Of a stretch of 64,000 bases of DNA, positions 40,694 through 51,254 are shown piece by piece. The DNA is taken from positions 24,169-88,168 of the forward strand of contig NMRB01000435.1 of NCBI GenBank assembly GCA_002633025.1, given 5' to 3'. The notes below the pieces were generated by a model. That model worked only from the letters and a program-made list of their open reading frames with translations. It had not been told where the DNA came from and did no database searches. Each line of letters begins with the position of its first letter. Positions within the stretch are counted from its first letter, which is position 1. Both the position numbers and the translations under genes were made by a program. Source of the stretch: Notospermus geniculatus (Eukaryota; Nemertea; Pilidiophora; Heteronemertea; Lineidae).

Positions 40694-41206
40694 TACCTTA
40701 CCAATGACGAGTGTACGAAGGGGTGAACCCTGTTGACATGTACCTGGTATGCACTCCCAGAACCTCCACCCCCGTCATATTTTTGACAGGCGTGGTTTAT
40801 TCATGTCAGCAATAAGTTAGGACTAATTGCTCTCGGTGATCAAATATTCTAAGACAACTCAACGTCAACATGAAGGCGCCGCAATTATATTTGTCAAAAC
40901 CCAATGGCTCTTGTGAGTCAGGCTTCGATTTCAAGATGTAAGAATTTGTGGATGCGGCAAGTGTCGCGAGTAACGTTAAGTGTATTTCCGTGTATTTCTT
41001 TGTACCCGTTGATCTCCTGGCTGAATGACAGTTGTCGATTTTCTAGACGTCATGTCAGATCTTATTGATCCAGCGTTTCTTGGTGTCTTGTCATTCACTG
41101 TCTCAACGCAGTGTTGCCCGTTGCCAGTGTAGCGGCTTCTGGCCTCTAGTTTGATCTTCTTCATGTCTTTGTGGGTGATTTTGAATGACCTTTCAGACTG
41201 TAGGCC
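40694..41206. other. Unassigned sequence
   Basis: No gene recognised. Confidence 0.4.
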
Positions 41207-41312
41207 CCATCCTCCCACAGCAAGGCTTTGGCCTAGCTCCTCTTCGTACACTTCAACACAAAGTATGTACATGAAGAGGAGCGTGGTAAAAAAGCCCTGC
41301 TGTGGGAGAATG
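41207..41312. mobile_element. Palindromic MITE, copy 2 of the 8091 element
   Basis: CCATCCTCCCACAGCAAGGC pairs with CCCTGCTGTGGGAGAATG. The centre CTCCTCTTCGTACAC pairs with TACATGAAGAGGAG. Confidence 0.87.
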
Positions 41313-42180
41313 TGTAGGCCTACCTTGTATCAAAGTCCAAAGGTCACTTGGCCCTTTGACTACACTCCATGGGTTGAGCGAGGGTAGGAGCGAATGGGAC
41401 CATTGTCATGGCAAGATGTATAGGCCTAGCAGCTGTTGAAGGCCTTGCTGATAAACATGCACGTCTGCTTCTAGGAGGGTTTCTAAGCTGTGTATGAGGG
41501 CGAGTTGACCAAGGTGCCCCAGTCTGGAGTCGACACCTTTAGAGGCAGTCTCCATCCCTGCCTTTGAATGACCCTTCGTGGACTGTTGCAACATTTCATG
41601 TCATTCATACGTTACCAACATCGGACTAGTGCATGTTGCTTCAATGTGGGTCAATCTACGAAACAGTAGAAGTTCAATGGCCTGCCATTAGGAGGCAACC
41701 CCAACCACCCCTGCCTTTGAACGACCCTGTAGCAACTGGAGCAACAATCAGTAGGCCTTGGCAATAATCTGACGTAACTCTGCCCCAAATACCAAGATTT
41801 GTAAAGTGTGTGGTGTCAGTACCGTCTGCCAGTCTCGACTCCTGTAACTTTTGCTGCGGCTATTTCCAGTTGCTAAGGATGTAAAAAGTCAAACTTGGCA
41901 TCCGTTACGGTAAAGTTGTGAGTGAAGTCTGTTGGTTTCTTTCAACAAGTCTGTGTTTAGACGATGTAAATAATCGCGCCGACCTTAGTGGCACTTTGCT
42001 GTCGAAGCCTATCATTGAGTTACTACCTGTGGTAGCTGATAGATTGGTCCCGATGATGATGATGATGATGAGGTATCTTCATCTGCTCGAGGGTACGGTA
42101 TCCGTGGAAACTGGTGGTTGTTTTCTGATGTAGTGAGGTTTGTCATTGTACAGCTTCCTATGAAGCAGGGTAGCAGGTGG
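41313..42180. other. Unassigned sequence
   Basis: A (GAT)n run at 42053-42071 is the only structure. Confidence 0.4.
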
Positions 42181-42690
42181 CACTGACCATGAACTTGGGT
42201 GATGGAAGTCACTGACCATGAACTAGGGTAGTGGAGGTATTGACCATGAAATAGGGTACCGCAGGGGAGCACTGACCATGAACTAGGGTAGTGGAGGTAT
42301 TGACCATGAAATAGGGAACGCAGGGGAGCAATGACCATGAACTAGGGTAGTGGAGGTATTGACCATGAAATAGGGTACCGCAGGGGACCACTGACCATGA
42401 ACTAGGATAGGCCTAGTGAGTGGCACTGACCATGAACTAGGGTAGTGAATGGCACTGACCATGAATTAGGGTAGTGAATGGCACTGACCATGAATTAGGC
42501 CAAGTAAATGGCACTGACCGTGAACTGGGGTAGTGAGTAGCACTGACCATGAACTAGGGTAGGCCTTGTGAGTGGCACTGGTCATGAACGAACTTGGGCA
42601 GTGGATGGCGCTGATCATAAACTAGACGGGCCTAGTGAGTGGTACTAATCATGAACTAGGGTAGTGGGAGGCACAGACCACGAACTAGGT
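42181..42690. repeat. Minisatellite, ACTGACCATGAACTAGGGTA units
   Basis: It starts as a ~60-bp higher-order unit (ACTGACCATGAACTAGGGTA + GTGGAGGTATTGACCATGAA + ATAGGGTACCGCAGGGGAGC) repeated three times. It then runs on as ~30-bp units (GAATGGCACTGACCATGAAT) with decay to about 42690. Confidence 0.92.
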
Positions 42691-43190
42691 TGCATGAGGA
42701 AGAGAAAAGTGATGTTTCGTTGTGCCTTCTTGTTCAGCTAATGGATGAATGCTGTTCTCCCAACCTTTGTCATTGTGTCTTTGTTCGCCTAAGGCATGGA
42801 TTGATCTCCAATGTGGGTTGTTCAGAAACACCAAGTTTACCCAAACTCAGAGTAACTTTCTCTGTCTACAAGTCGTTTTACTCAAAGCTTGGTTCGTAAA
42901 ACCTTGAAACCAAGTTCTAAAGTTTGCCCAGCATGAAATCTGCTTTACATATTCTTGTTCTTGGTGCAAACAGGTGGTCATTAGTGGAAATTCTTGTACC
43001 TCGGCTTTTTCGATGGCGTAATTTGTGGCATGTTTCTGCGGATCAGTTTCTGCGGTGAACGCAGAGTGGTAGGCCTATATGTTGAGATATTGAGAAGGTT
43101 GGTGTTGAGTGGAGGCTGGTTGCCGATAGCTGGTCTGAATTCTTTTGGCCATATTGTTGTGACGACTGGTTCTGGTCATTCTCAGTGTAA
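42691..43190. other. Unassigned sequence
   Basis: Short open frames only. Confidence 0.4.
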
Positions 43191-43525
43191 AGCCCCGTTT
43201 CCACTACAGTGGATTCTGCTGCGGTTTGCGGCGAGTCGTGTGATTTAAGGCCCGTTTCCACTACAGCGAATTCCGCCATGGTTTGCGGCGAGCGGTGCAG
43301 TTTTCACAGGGTTTTGGATAATCCTTCGATGGTTTGACAACACATGGCCTGTTGATTATCCCAATGCCTGTTAGAACCGCTCCGGTGCCGCGAACCGCCA
43401 CGGAATGGGCTGTAGTGGAAACAGCAGTGCTGTAGTGGATGGAAACAGTCCTATTTCCACTACGGCAATTCTGGTCACGGTTTGCGGTGAATGTTGTAGT
43501 TTTCACAGGCACTGGGATAATCAAC
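43190..43525. mobile_element. Repeated inverted block GTTTCCACTACAG
   Basis: CCCGTTTCCACTACAGYGRATTC and GTTTGCGGCGAG occur twice in direct order (43192, 43250) and then in reverse (GGGCTGTAGTGGAAAC at about 43408). TTTCCACTACGGCAATTCTG at 43455 and GTGCTGTAGTGGAA at 43810 look like the ends of another copy. That last copy is split by the fold-back MITE at 43532. Confidence 0.7.
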
Positions 43526-43531
43526 TAGGCA

Positions 43532-43763
43532 ATAGACGATTCTCGAATTCCCAGATCTACGCACTTCCACTGAAGTTGCAAAACACAACCTCCATCTGAA
43601 ACTGAACGACGTGACGCAGACAACCCCACGACAGTGACTTCGACGACGTAGCATCAGTTGACCATTGCTGAGTCATGGATTGCGTCACATCAGCTGGTTT
43701 CCGGCCGATTTCGGCAGAAGTGCGCAGATCTTTCTCATTTACGTCAATTTGGGATTTGTGTAT
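43532..43763. mobile_element. Fold-back MITE, AGACGATTCTCG family, copy 5
   Basis: Ends ATAGACGATTCTCGAATTCC and AATTTGGGATTTGTGTAT. Inner blocks are GACAACCCCACGACAGTGAC and TCGGCAGAAGTGCGCAGATC. Confidence 0.85.
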
Positions 43764-44210
43764 ATTTTGTAAAATCAAGTTGTGTGGCAACCGAAATGTG
43801 GTGAAAAGTGCTGTAGTGGAATCAGGCTTTTGGTGTAAGGATGGAGATAAAATACGCCCACGTCCATCAAGGATTCCCGTTGGCCATGTCGTAAACATCT
43901 TCATTCTTGTTTCCTACTGGTCATAGATTAGTTGATTCGTCGACTGTTGATGTTGACGTTCAACGACCGGATTATGCAAATCGAGGATCATACCGGTGGT
44001 GTCTGGATTATGTTAATGAGAGGATTATGGGAATGGCAACAAATTGGGTGATAATGTTCTGGAAATGACTCACTGGAAGTTCGTTAGGTTCTGTTGAACT
44101 TATGCCGTCAAACGTTCTGATCTTGAACCCTTGGAAGTCAACAACACAATGGAGGTCTGTTGCGAGATATGGAATGTTTTAGAGTAAGATCGTGTGCTTA
44201 ATTCGCCGCC
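43764..44210 (+). promoter_or_regulatory. 5' flank of the 44.2-kb start exon
   Basis: No exon or repeat is recognised from 43825 on. An in-frame TAA at 44202-44204 closes the frame nine bases before the ATG, and no acceptor lies between that stop and the ATG. A promoter for an independent or alternative transcript is therefore expected here; none can be pinpointed. Confidence 0.4.
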
Positions 44211-44669
44211 ATGTTTAACGAAATTTCGTACGCGGAGGTGGCCGGCTGGCGGAAGAACATTGTCGATTCCCGCCGGCGGAACAGCGCCATTAAAATGGAC
44301 GACAGCAGCGATGATGATTTTGTGCCGCGTGTGCCTGAATATAACGTTCAAGCACCAAGAAAAAAGTCGAAGAAGGTTAGAATCGCGAGCGATGCGGAGT
44401 CAAGGAATTATACGCCGCAGAATCAGACTGGTGACTTTTACGCCGACCCGTTTTCCCCTGAAGTGGAGTATGAATCGGGTCAAGCGAAATACAGACGTAC
44501 ACGACATGCATCGCTGCCGACTTCTGAACATGGCGGGAAGTCGGACAAGGCGCAAAGGGTGAAGGGGATACTTGACAGCAAGCAGCGCCCCCGCGGTGGC
44601 AGGGAGGTCAAACAACGAACGAGGAGTGATAGTTCTGGGCTGAGAACCAGTCTGGTTGCTAAACCGAAG
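44211..44669 (+). CDS. Start exon (153 codons) of basic Ser-rich protein; own gene or alternative NCKAP5 first exon
   Basis: The ATG lies in an optimal context (GCCGCCATG) with an in-frame stop just upstream. 153 codons are open to donor AAG|GTATAT, ending phase 0. It encodes MFNEISYAEVAGWRKNIV, an acidic patch MDDSSDDDFVPRVPEYNV, a Lys/Arg cluster (APRKKSKKVR) and a basic tail rich in RxxS sites. I do not recognise a family. The phase matches the exon at 47430, and both share a DSDDDDF-type acidic patch followed by basic residues. It could be the first exon of a separate gene or an alternative first exon for the 3' part of the NCKAP5-like gene. No copy of this exon exists upstream of duplicate B. 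Confidence 0.72.
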
Positions 44670-44816
44670 GTATATATCAATGCTATAAGGGGGAGGGGGC
44701 TCACAAAAAATGTCCCATTAAAGATGTTTTTTACAGATATTCCCTGTAGATCACGTATTTGAAATTCTAGGCCCGCATGGATGACAGTATAATGACCACT
44801 TCCGGGAGTCTGAAGT

Positions 44817-44945
44817 GGGGTTCACTGGCACAAGGATTTTGTCCAATTTAGGTCCGCAAAAATCGATCAAATTGACTATTGCATTCTCGTATCCGGAAAA
44901 CGGACTGAAAACGGACCGGATCCGTGCTTCAGTGAATCACGCTTG
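44817..44945. mobile_element. MITE GGGGTTCACTGGCACA, uninterrupted copy
   Basis: Same family as 15825-16075 but lacking the nested palindrome. Here TTTTGTCCAATTTAGGTCCG runs straight into CAAAAATCGATCAAATTGAC. Confidence 0.85.
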
Positions 44946-45757
44946 ACACCACACTTTACAAACAGAAATTGTGTGTTGATGTGAATTGAAGCTATGTGTT
45001 GAAGTCTGTGAGAAATAACATGAGTTTGATTATTGTTGAGTTTTGTCCAATAACACCTATTTCCTCTAACTGATGCCAGATAAACTCAAATCAATCCGTG
45101 CACCTGATGGGCCATGTTTACCTTTGCTATCCGTCTGCTGTGAAGTCTGAGTTTTGATCGAGAAATGAAAAGGCCATCGACCGCATCAGGCATGTCGGGG
45201 AAATTTAGGAAACCATGTAGGCCTACATTGCGTGACTGAACAAAACTGATACAACTAGGTGCTAGAAAGTTGAACATGTGCAACTCGTGGCGAGTGCCGA
45301 TTTCTCAGTTCCAGTAGTGAGTCGCAAGGGTGCGTATATCGACCGTTTCTGGCTACTGATCAGTCGCCTCCAGTTTCAGCTAGTTTCTCCCTGTTGCCAA
45401 TAGCTTAGTGGTGACAAGTTGTACCCAGTTGCAAGTGCGATGTACCCTATAGGCTTTACACTATGATTTACCATCTCTGAGACGGTCCCCTCTTGCCTGG
45501 CGCTGGAAACTAATATGAAACTGTAGCAGAGGGACAAAAAATCAACTTTTCAGATAGCCTAAATGGAAGTGCTTCATTAATTAAGTCAACAGAATTGGCA
45601 TGTTTGATTAGAATATTGCCGGGGACGGAGGAGAAAGAAATTAACAAATTCTCACAAGAGGCTGGTGATTAATTACCAAGTGGAAAGACGAGATGTTGTC
45701 GGCGTTTTGTCGCTTTCTGTGACGCAGATTCCCAGGGTAGGTTTCCTTCTGGTCGAG

Positions 45758-46017
45758 GAGCCTCGATAGCCTAGTGGTTGTCACGTCTGCTAAAAACGGC
45801 AGGTCCCGGGTTCGCATCCTGGGCCATTTGAGATTTATCCCTGGCTCTTCATGTCCGTTGCATGGGACAGTAAGCTGCGGTGCCTAGTACCTTCTGTCTT
45901 TGCAAGGGCAAGTAAAAGACCCCATTCAAGTGAGGAACATGAGTAGCTTGTGATGGCCTCCTCCGTACTTACCAGGGCCAATAATGCTATAGCGTCGGCC
46001 CTGATGAAAAAATGAAA
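45758..46017 (+). mobile_element. tRNA-derived SINE
   Basis: A box TAGCCTAGTGG, B box GGTTCGCATCC, complete body, and tail ending in ATGAAATA. The tail is the insertion site of the following TA-flanked MITE. Confidence 0.9.
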
Positions 46018-46019
46018 TA

Positions 46020-46184
46020 CAGTGCACCCTCATTCGTACGAACCTCAATTTTACGAAATTACAAACCCAATGTCTGGCTCCCAAAATTTCATGACGTGTT
46101 TGTAAATCGTCGCTATTACAAACGCTGCGTTAGTACAAACCTAACCCTTGGACCCCGGAGGGTTCGTAATAGCAAGGGGGGACT
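46020..46184. mobile_element. TA-flanked MITE, CAGTGCACCCTC ends (pogo/mariner-like)
   Basis: Ends CAGTGCACCCTCATTCGTAC and GTAATAGCAAGGGGGGACTG are inverted with a few mismatches and flanked by TA on both sides. The inner ACGAACC/GGTTCGT and TTTACGAAATTACAAAC blocks also pair. The CAGT start with a TA duplication resembles pogo/Tigger-type MITEs. Confidence 0.85.
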
Positions 46185-46851
46185 GTAGGCCTACAGATAC
46201 AAACTGGAGCTTGAACCAGGGACCTCAGAGGTGACAGGCGCCAATGTTTGTATCATGCCACTCTGACCCTCAAGTCTCCTAAGTTCACCAGCGAGCTATT
46301 TTAGCCGGGATATTTTCTGCACACGAGATCACGATAAAAACTGAATAATTGATATCATATATAACCGGCAGACTCCGGTGATTCTCTAGAGAACATTGAT
46401 GATGAATTGTTATCTCGTGTCCCGTGCGATCGTTCCTCATCTCATCCTGCAGTATAAATAGATCAGTTACAAACCGTCACCCATTAAAAGTTCATAATTT
46501 ATACGAAAAAAACATGGATCGTTTGGCACGTAATGCTGATCTATAGCACTGAAGCTGCTTGGTGGGTTTGAACTCCGTCCCGGGTTGATGTGCCGCGATC
46601 TGATGGTTCGTTTCCAAAAGGTCATGTCACGTTCCGATATTTATTTCCATCAGAGGAGGAAACTGAGAAATTGAAGTGTTTCTCAGCTAGAATTTGTACA
46701 AGGTGGTCATTCATCTGACTCGTGATTGGCTCAACCTTGCCTTGCAAACAGCCTGGAGGCCAGCATCCCAACCACTAGTCTGTCAAGAAAGTCCTCTATG
46801 GGTGGGGTGGCATTTAGGCCCTGCCTTAACAGGGGTATAATACCAGAATAG

Positions 46852-46972
46852 GGAGGTTTTGCAAGCGCCCGGTTAGGCCCTACGACGACGTTTATCTATT
46901 GTGTGGGTATACCCAAACAATAGATAAACGTCGTCGTAGGGCCTAACCGGGTGCTTGCGAAACCTCCCTATT
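46852..46972. mobile_element. Near-perfect palindrome (GGGAGGTTTCGC family), copy 2
   Basis: Arms GGGAGGTTTTGCAAGCGCCC and GGGTGCTTGCGAAACCTCCC, with CTACGACGACGTTTATCTAT on both arms. The centre is a GGGTATACCC-type core, flanked by AATA/TATT. Confidence 0.92.
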
Positions 46973-47429
46973 GTTGACACCTGGGCACCTACATGTAGGC
47001 CTATTTCAAGGAATTTCTACTAAACTGTTTAAGAGACAATCTTTCTGCAAATGTATCGACAAATCTTGAGCAGTAGGCCTACTGCTGTTGAATGATTTCT
47101 GTTCACGATGAATGAGTTTTGTTCACTTTCCAGGTTCACACATTGACTATATTCTCTGTTCACATTTCAGGTTGGTTCACACCATATCTGTCTGATTCAC
47201 ATGTTGAAATATGTATATTGTGGGCCACTTGGTCCTTCAACACTCAGACGATGACTGTGTTCCATGTTGCTTGTCTTTCAGCTCACCGACCAATGCATCA
47301 ACCACTAGGCTACACAGGCAATCCTCCAGGGCTGGCAAGCGCTGTGCCATATAGTTGTGTACATCACAATATGACCCTCGATATCATATTTTGCTCAAAT
47401 ATTAATAAATATTTCATATGTCGTTGCAG

Positions 47430-47556
47430 ACGAGAGATAATATCTTAGACGCTGTTGTCGCGACAGACTCGGATGACGATGATGACTTTGAGATCCGGAA
47501 TGATCCAGAAATGAGAGAAATTGTCGGCAAGATGCCAAGGCGTAGAAAGAAAAAAG
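47430..47556 (+). CDS. Internal exon (127 nt), copy A
   Basis: Acceptor CATATGTCGTTGCAG and donor AAAAAG|GTACGT. It enters phase 0 and leaves after one extra base. It encodes TRDNILDAVV, the acidic run TDSDDDDDFEIRNDPEM, and a basic end (MPRRRKKK), closing with a split Gly codon (G|GT) completed by the next exon. Entry phase matches both the exon ending at 44669 and the NCKAP5-like exon ending at 35128. Copy B has the same exon with only synonymous differences. Confidence 0.88.
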
Positions 47557-47978
47557 GTACGTGTGGGAAGTGTATGTTGACTCGTGTCCGAGAGGCAGCG
47601 GGCTCGATTCACAACTGGTCTCATGTGAGCACTGAAAGAGCCGCTGCCTGAGTTTAAAAAAAAGAAGTCTCTCCAGAGACTGCAGAGACTGGGCAGGGCT
47701 GAAGCCATAGCAATTGCCCTGGTAAATACGGAAGAGGCCATCTCAAGCTACTCATGTTCCTCACTTGAATGGGGTCTTTTACTTGCTCTTGCAAAGAAAC
47801 AAGGTACAAGACACCACGGCTTGCTGTCCCTTGGGACGGACGTGAAGAGTGGATAATGTAATCCCATATGGCCCGGGCTGGATTCAAACCCGGGACCTGC
47901 CGCTTGCTGAGCAGATGTGATAACCACCCAGCTATCAGGGCTCAAACTCTTCGGTAATCTGATATTGTTCACTTGCAG
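47557..47978 (+). other. Intron with minus-strand SINE, copy A
   Basis: 422 bp ending in TTGTTCACTTGCAG. A SINE in reverse orientation (about 47655-47945) makes up most of it. B carries the SINE at the same place, so it predates the duplication. Confidence 0.88.
47655..47945 (-). mobile_element. tRNA-derived SINE, minus strand, copy A
   Basis: The reverse complement gives a tRNA-like head (TGATAGCTGGGTGGTTATCA, GGTTTGAATCC) and the standard body. Its right end is about 33 bp from the 3' splice site. Confidence 0.88.
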
Positions 47979-49825
47979 GTAAACGTGCCGTTGTGCGCCA
48001 TGCGGTCCACTCTCGTCCCCGTGTAGAACCAAACACATTCCTGCGATACGAGGATGCAGAAAAGAAGGCGCTGTCGCATTTCAACTTCTTGAAGAAATAT
48101 CTGGACGAATTAGAGAAAGGGACGAGCCCGGTGACACCGACGACGCCGGAAGCTGATCAAGGCATCGTCGACATTTGTAATCGTGAAAATATCGCACCTG
48201 ATGTGCCGAAAGAAATGCCTTTACCGGGTATTCCACGAGACTTAGTCTTGCCAGGCGGTGGTTGTGATCGTTCAAAATGGTCGCCTGATGCCGCAGAGCA
48301 GCGCCTCAGTCCGATATCAGAAAATACGGAAGCCAAGGAAGCTAAGAAAAATGGTAGAGAGAAATTGACACCGTTTGCGAGGTTAAAGTCGCTGTCGTTG
48401 GATAGTAAGACGGATGCCAAAGAAAGTCTTAAAAGGGGGAAGGAGCTGGATAAGAAGGCGAAAGGAGAGAAAAAGGACACCAGTAAGCCGAAGTTACGGT
48501 TCGGTTTTAAGGGGTTGAATGGCTCCAAACGGCGCGCCAGTGCGCCGGTTTCAGTGGAGCTGGCACCGCCTATCCCAAGCACAAGTGCGGACAATAAGCC
48601 CAAGTTGACGGAGTTGGAAAAAGCAATAGCAATGAGTACACCTGACATTCAGTTGGATGGACGGAAGGGGTCTAGGGGAAGTTCAGATAGGCCCGGTAGT
48701 CCGCAGATAAATGCCAAAGAAGGACATAATATAAGGAAGAGTTCGTCTGTTAAAGTTCGGAAATCTAGCGCCACGAAAGTGTTTGTTAAGAAAGACAAAG
48801 TTGAGATGGATCAGAGTGATCCTTCTCTCGTCCGCAGCCAGTCGGCAAAAGCAGCGCTGAAGGGGAAAAAGACGGAAAAGGCAACGTCGCCGCGACCGTC
48901 ACCGAAACGTTCTTTAGGGCCTAGCACGCAAGATACCTCTTCAGCTGCTGCTAAGACTGGAGCAGTGGGTAATGGCGGATCACCGAAACGCCAGACCGGA
49001 AAAATAGACAGTCGTATACCCAAAAGTTCCAAAAAAACTGACAGTTCAGCTTCTTCTAATTCTGCCTGCGGTAGTCCTGCTGCAAGCAGTACTTGTACAT
49101 CCCATAGTACCTCGTCTCACTCCCCGCCTTCCTTGCCTGAGGCCCCGTCGCTGGCCCCTGATGTGGTTCCTAAGCAACAGGATAAGCCTTTACCCCCAGT
49201 GCCTCCAGAGAGAAAAACAGAACCCAAACAAAAAAGTGAAATTAGAAAACGTGCCGAATTAAAAAGAAAAACTGATACAAAACCATCTTCTGAAACGACG
49301 ACGAAAGTCACCGACAGGAAGTTGGAGGGAAAATCTCAAAAACTGTCACCACCGGGACGACAAAGCCGTCTGCCGGTGAGTGCAGCAAAGGATAAAAAGG
49401 TTGTCGACACCCCGCTTTGGGCACCCCCTAAAACTGCCTCAGGTAAACCTGCTGTGCCTCCACCTAAGCCACGAAGTCGGGTTAATAAAACTTCAGAACC
49501 GCAGCAACGAAAGCCGCAGCAAAATGCACGAACTGCTCGTAACAAACAACAAGGGAAGAAATTTGTTGACACGGAACTGGTGCTGCCACCTATTCAGAAG
49601 GAGGAGAGTGGAAGTGACGTTAGCCACGCGAGTAGTTTATCCGAAGAGATATTTAATCAGTTGAGTATGAGTTTTGAGGATAGGTGTAAGACGATTTTAG
49701 GCAAAGATGAGACTCGGGACTCGTTCTCGGACAATCAGAGCGACTCCTGCGGCGAGAGTTACTCCTCGAGTAACGATGAATCAGCTCTTCATGGACATCG
49801 AGTTTATTCACAACCCAAGTTGTAA
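47979..49825 (+). CDS. Terminal exon of basic Ser/Pro-rich SxIP protein, copy A
   Basis: 1847 nt from acceptor TTCACTTGCAG to TAA at 49823-49825. After the split Gly it reads KRAVVRHAVHSRPRVEPN and then a short helix, DAEKKALSHFNFLKKYLDEL. A long Lys/Ser/Pro-rich disordered region follows with FGFKGLNGSKRR, SVKVRKSSATKVFVKKDK, and a basic-flanked SxIP motif (KIDSRIPKSSKK, SRIP at 49010-49021). Further on come SH3-type PPVPPERK, a second SRLP site, PPPKPRSR, and a conserved-looking acidic/Ser C-terminus with SEEIFNQLSMSFEDRCKTIL. It is probably a microtubule-associated protein (inference from SxIP and basic charge). The family is unrecognised; it may be the C-terminus of the NCKAP5-like gene. 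Confidence 0.9.
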
Positions 49826-50120
49826 GATTTTCTTGGGGCCTAACCCCACATTCTGCCATAGCATGGAGAGCGTGCAGGTGACGTCATCGCGCAATGTGAT
49901 CAGTCTATATCCGGACTGGATGTCAACCCACGTGGTGCACTTTTTGTCGTCGCAAATGAAGTGCGTGTGTGACTTCAGCCATGACGTGCTCTACACTTCG
50001 CACTTTGTCGTTGATGTCAGCATGGTGGACCACCGGTCAAAAGTGACATCAAAATGAGCCACTGCACGCTCTCTATAGAGATTTCCCACCGACGTCACAC
50101 GGCTGCCAAATTGGCCGTCA
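49826..50120 (+). other. Proximal 3'UTR (copy A) with overlapping open frame
   Basis: Directly after the stop this region is almost identical between copies. An open frame in another phase starts inside the coding exon (49776, MNQLFMDIEFIHN) and runs to 50055-50057. It is probably a shadow that extends into the 3'UTR, though its openness in both copies is noted in the findings. Confidence 0.5.
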
Positions 50121-50720
50121 AAATGAAGCCATGGGTGCTGCCATCTTGTTCTTGGTTCAAAAGTTTAGCGGCCCGTACAGACCACCGGGAGCATACAACT
50201 CAACAAATCACTTTACCTCTCACAGTTTCTGAGCATAAGTAGTTGGTCTGGTGTGAAAACCGTGTTGAAAACAAAGCGAATCGTCCATATGGCTTGCTGT
50301 CGGTGGCTGTAGAAGAGGCCGATGACTGCCAACAACGTTAAAACTGCGTCAAAAACGCTGTGTTGATGCTGTGATGTTGCGTCATTTGACGACCAAAATG
50401 GCGGACATTTTGAGCTGTGACGTCACGTGGGAAACCTCTAAGGAGATTCTGTATCTGTGACCTTTTTAAGGCAGTTGCTTTGTCGCCATTGAAATCTTGT
50501 GCTGTCTACTGCTGGTGTCTTCTTTCTAAAAATGCAGCAGTGAACTTCACTCAGAATGTGTTCAATCTGATATTTCAGACTTTGGCATTGAGATTTTAGT
50601 CTGCTCTTAGAACAATTTCTTCAAAGTAAACCTTGTTCCTATGTACGACTGTCAGAGTGGTGTAGTGCAAACATCACTGCTTGTCACCCCTGAAGGTCCA
50701 GGTTCAATTCAGTCAGACCT
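50121..50720 (+). other. 3' flank of copy A
   Basis: No poly(A) signal can be assigned with confidence. A tRNA-like head lies at about 50647-50715 (GTCAGAGTGGTGTAGTGC, GGTTCAATTC). Same in copy B at about 60008-60076. Confidence 0.5.
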
Positions 50721-50724
50721 GGGG

Positions 50725-51125
50725 CCGGTTGCACAAAGAATCTTAAGTCTAAGAAAAAACTTAAAGCCCCACTGTATTGAATGTGAAAAACGCAAATCAT
50801 CGCCGCGATTCTCGCACGACGTCAGCGTAGTGTAAAATGTACTACGCTCTGTCAGAATACATTAGAGCTCTCCCTGCAGTGTTTTCCAATGCGTGCTGAA
50901 AACTAGGCCTTGATTCTGTGAAGTGCGTATCAGGCAAGCATTTTGGGGACCTTCACGAGGCTATGGGACCTCTATGTGCACTCTCTTAACTTTTTGAAAA
51001 TATCGTAAAATTCAATACTGTGGGGCTTTAAGTCTGAAATGAAGTCATCTGATTTGCTGAAACCTGGTCACATGATGACTTAAGTCAAACTTTAGACTTA
51101 AGATTCTTTGTGAAACTGGGACCTG
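50725..51125. mobile_element. Outer TIR element with nested ~273-bp element, copy A
   Basis: The outer ends GGTTGCACAAAGAATCTTAA and TTAAGATTCTTTGTGAAACT are inverted. The CTTAAAGCCCCAC-family element (50760-51032) is inserted in it. Copy B has the same arrangement at 60086-60486. Confidence 0.85.
50760..51032. mobile_element. ~273-bp TIR element, CTTAAAGCCCCAC family, copy 3
   Basis: Ends CTTAAAGCCCCACTGTATTG and CAATACTGTGGGGCTTTAAG are near-perfect 23-bp inverted repeats. Non-coding. Confidence 0.92.
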
Positions 51126-51254
51126 GTCTTCAGTGACAGAGAGGGCGACACTCTGATAGTGCAGACTTTCTCGGTCACTCTGGTTTCCCCCTACTCGACT
51201 TTGACTTAGCCCAATATCAGGAAAATTCATGTAACATCTTCATCTACTCAGGCC

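Larger units (their letters stand above)
44670..47429 (+). other. Intron between start exon and 127-nt exon
   Basis: Runs to acceptor CATATGTCGTTGCAG. It contains MITEs at 44817-44945, 46020-46184 and 46852-46972 and a SINE at 45758-46017. The rest is unassigned. Confidence 0.7.
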
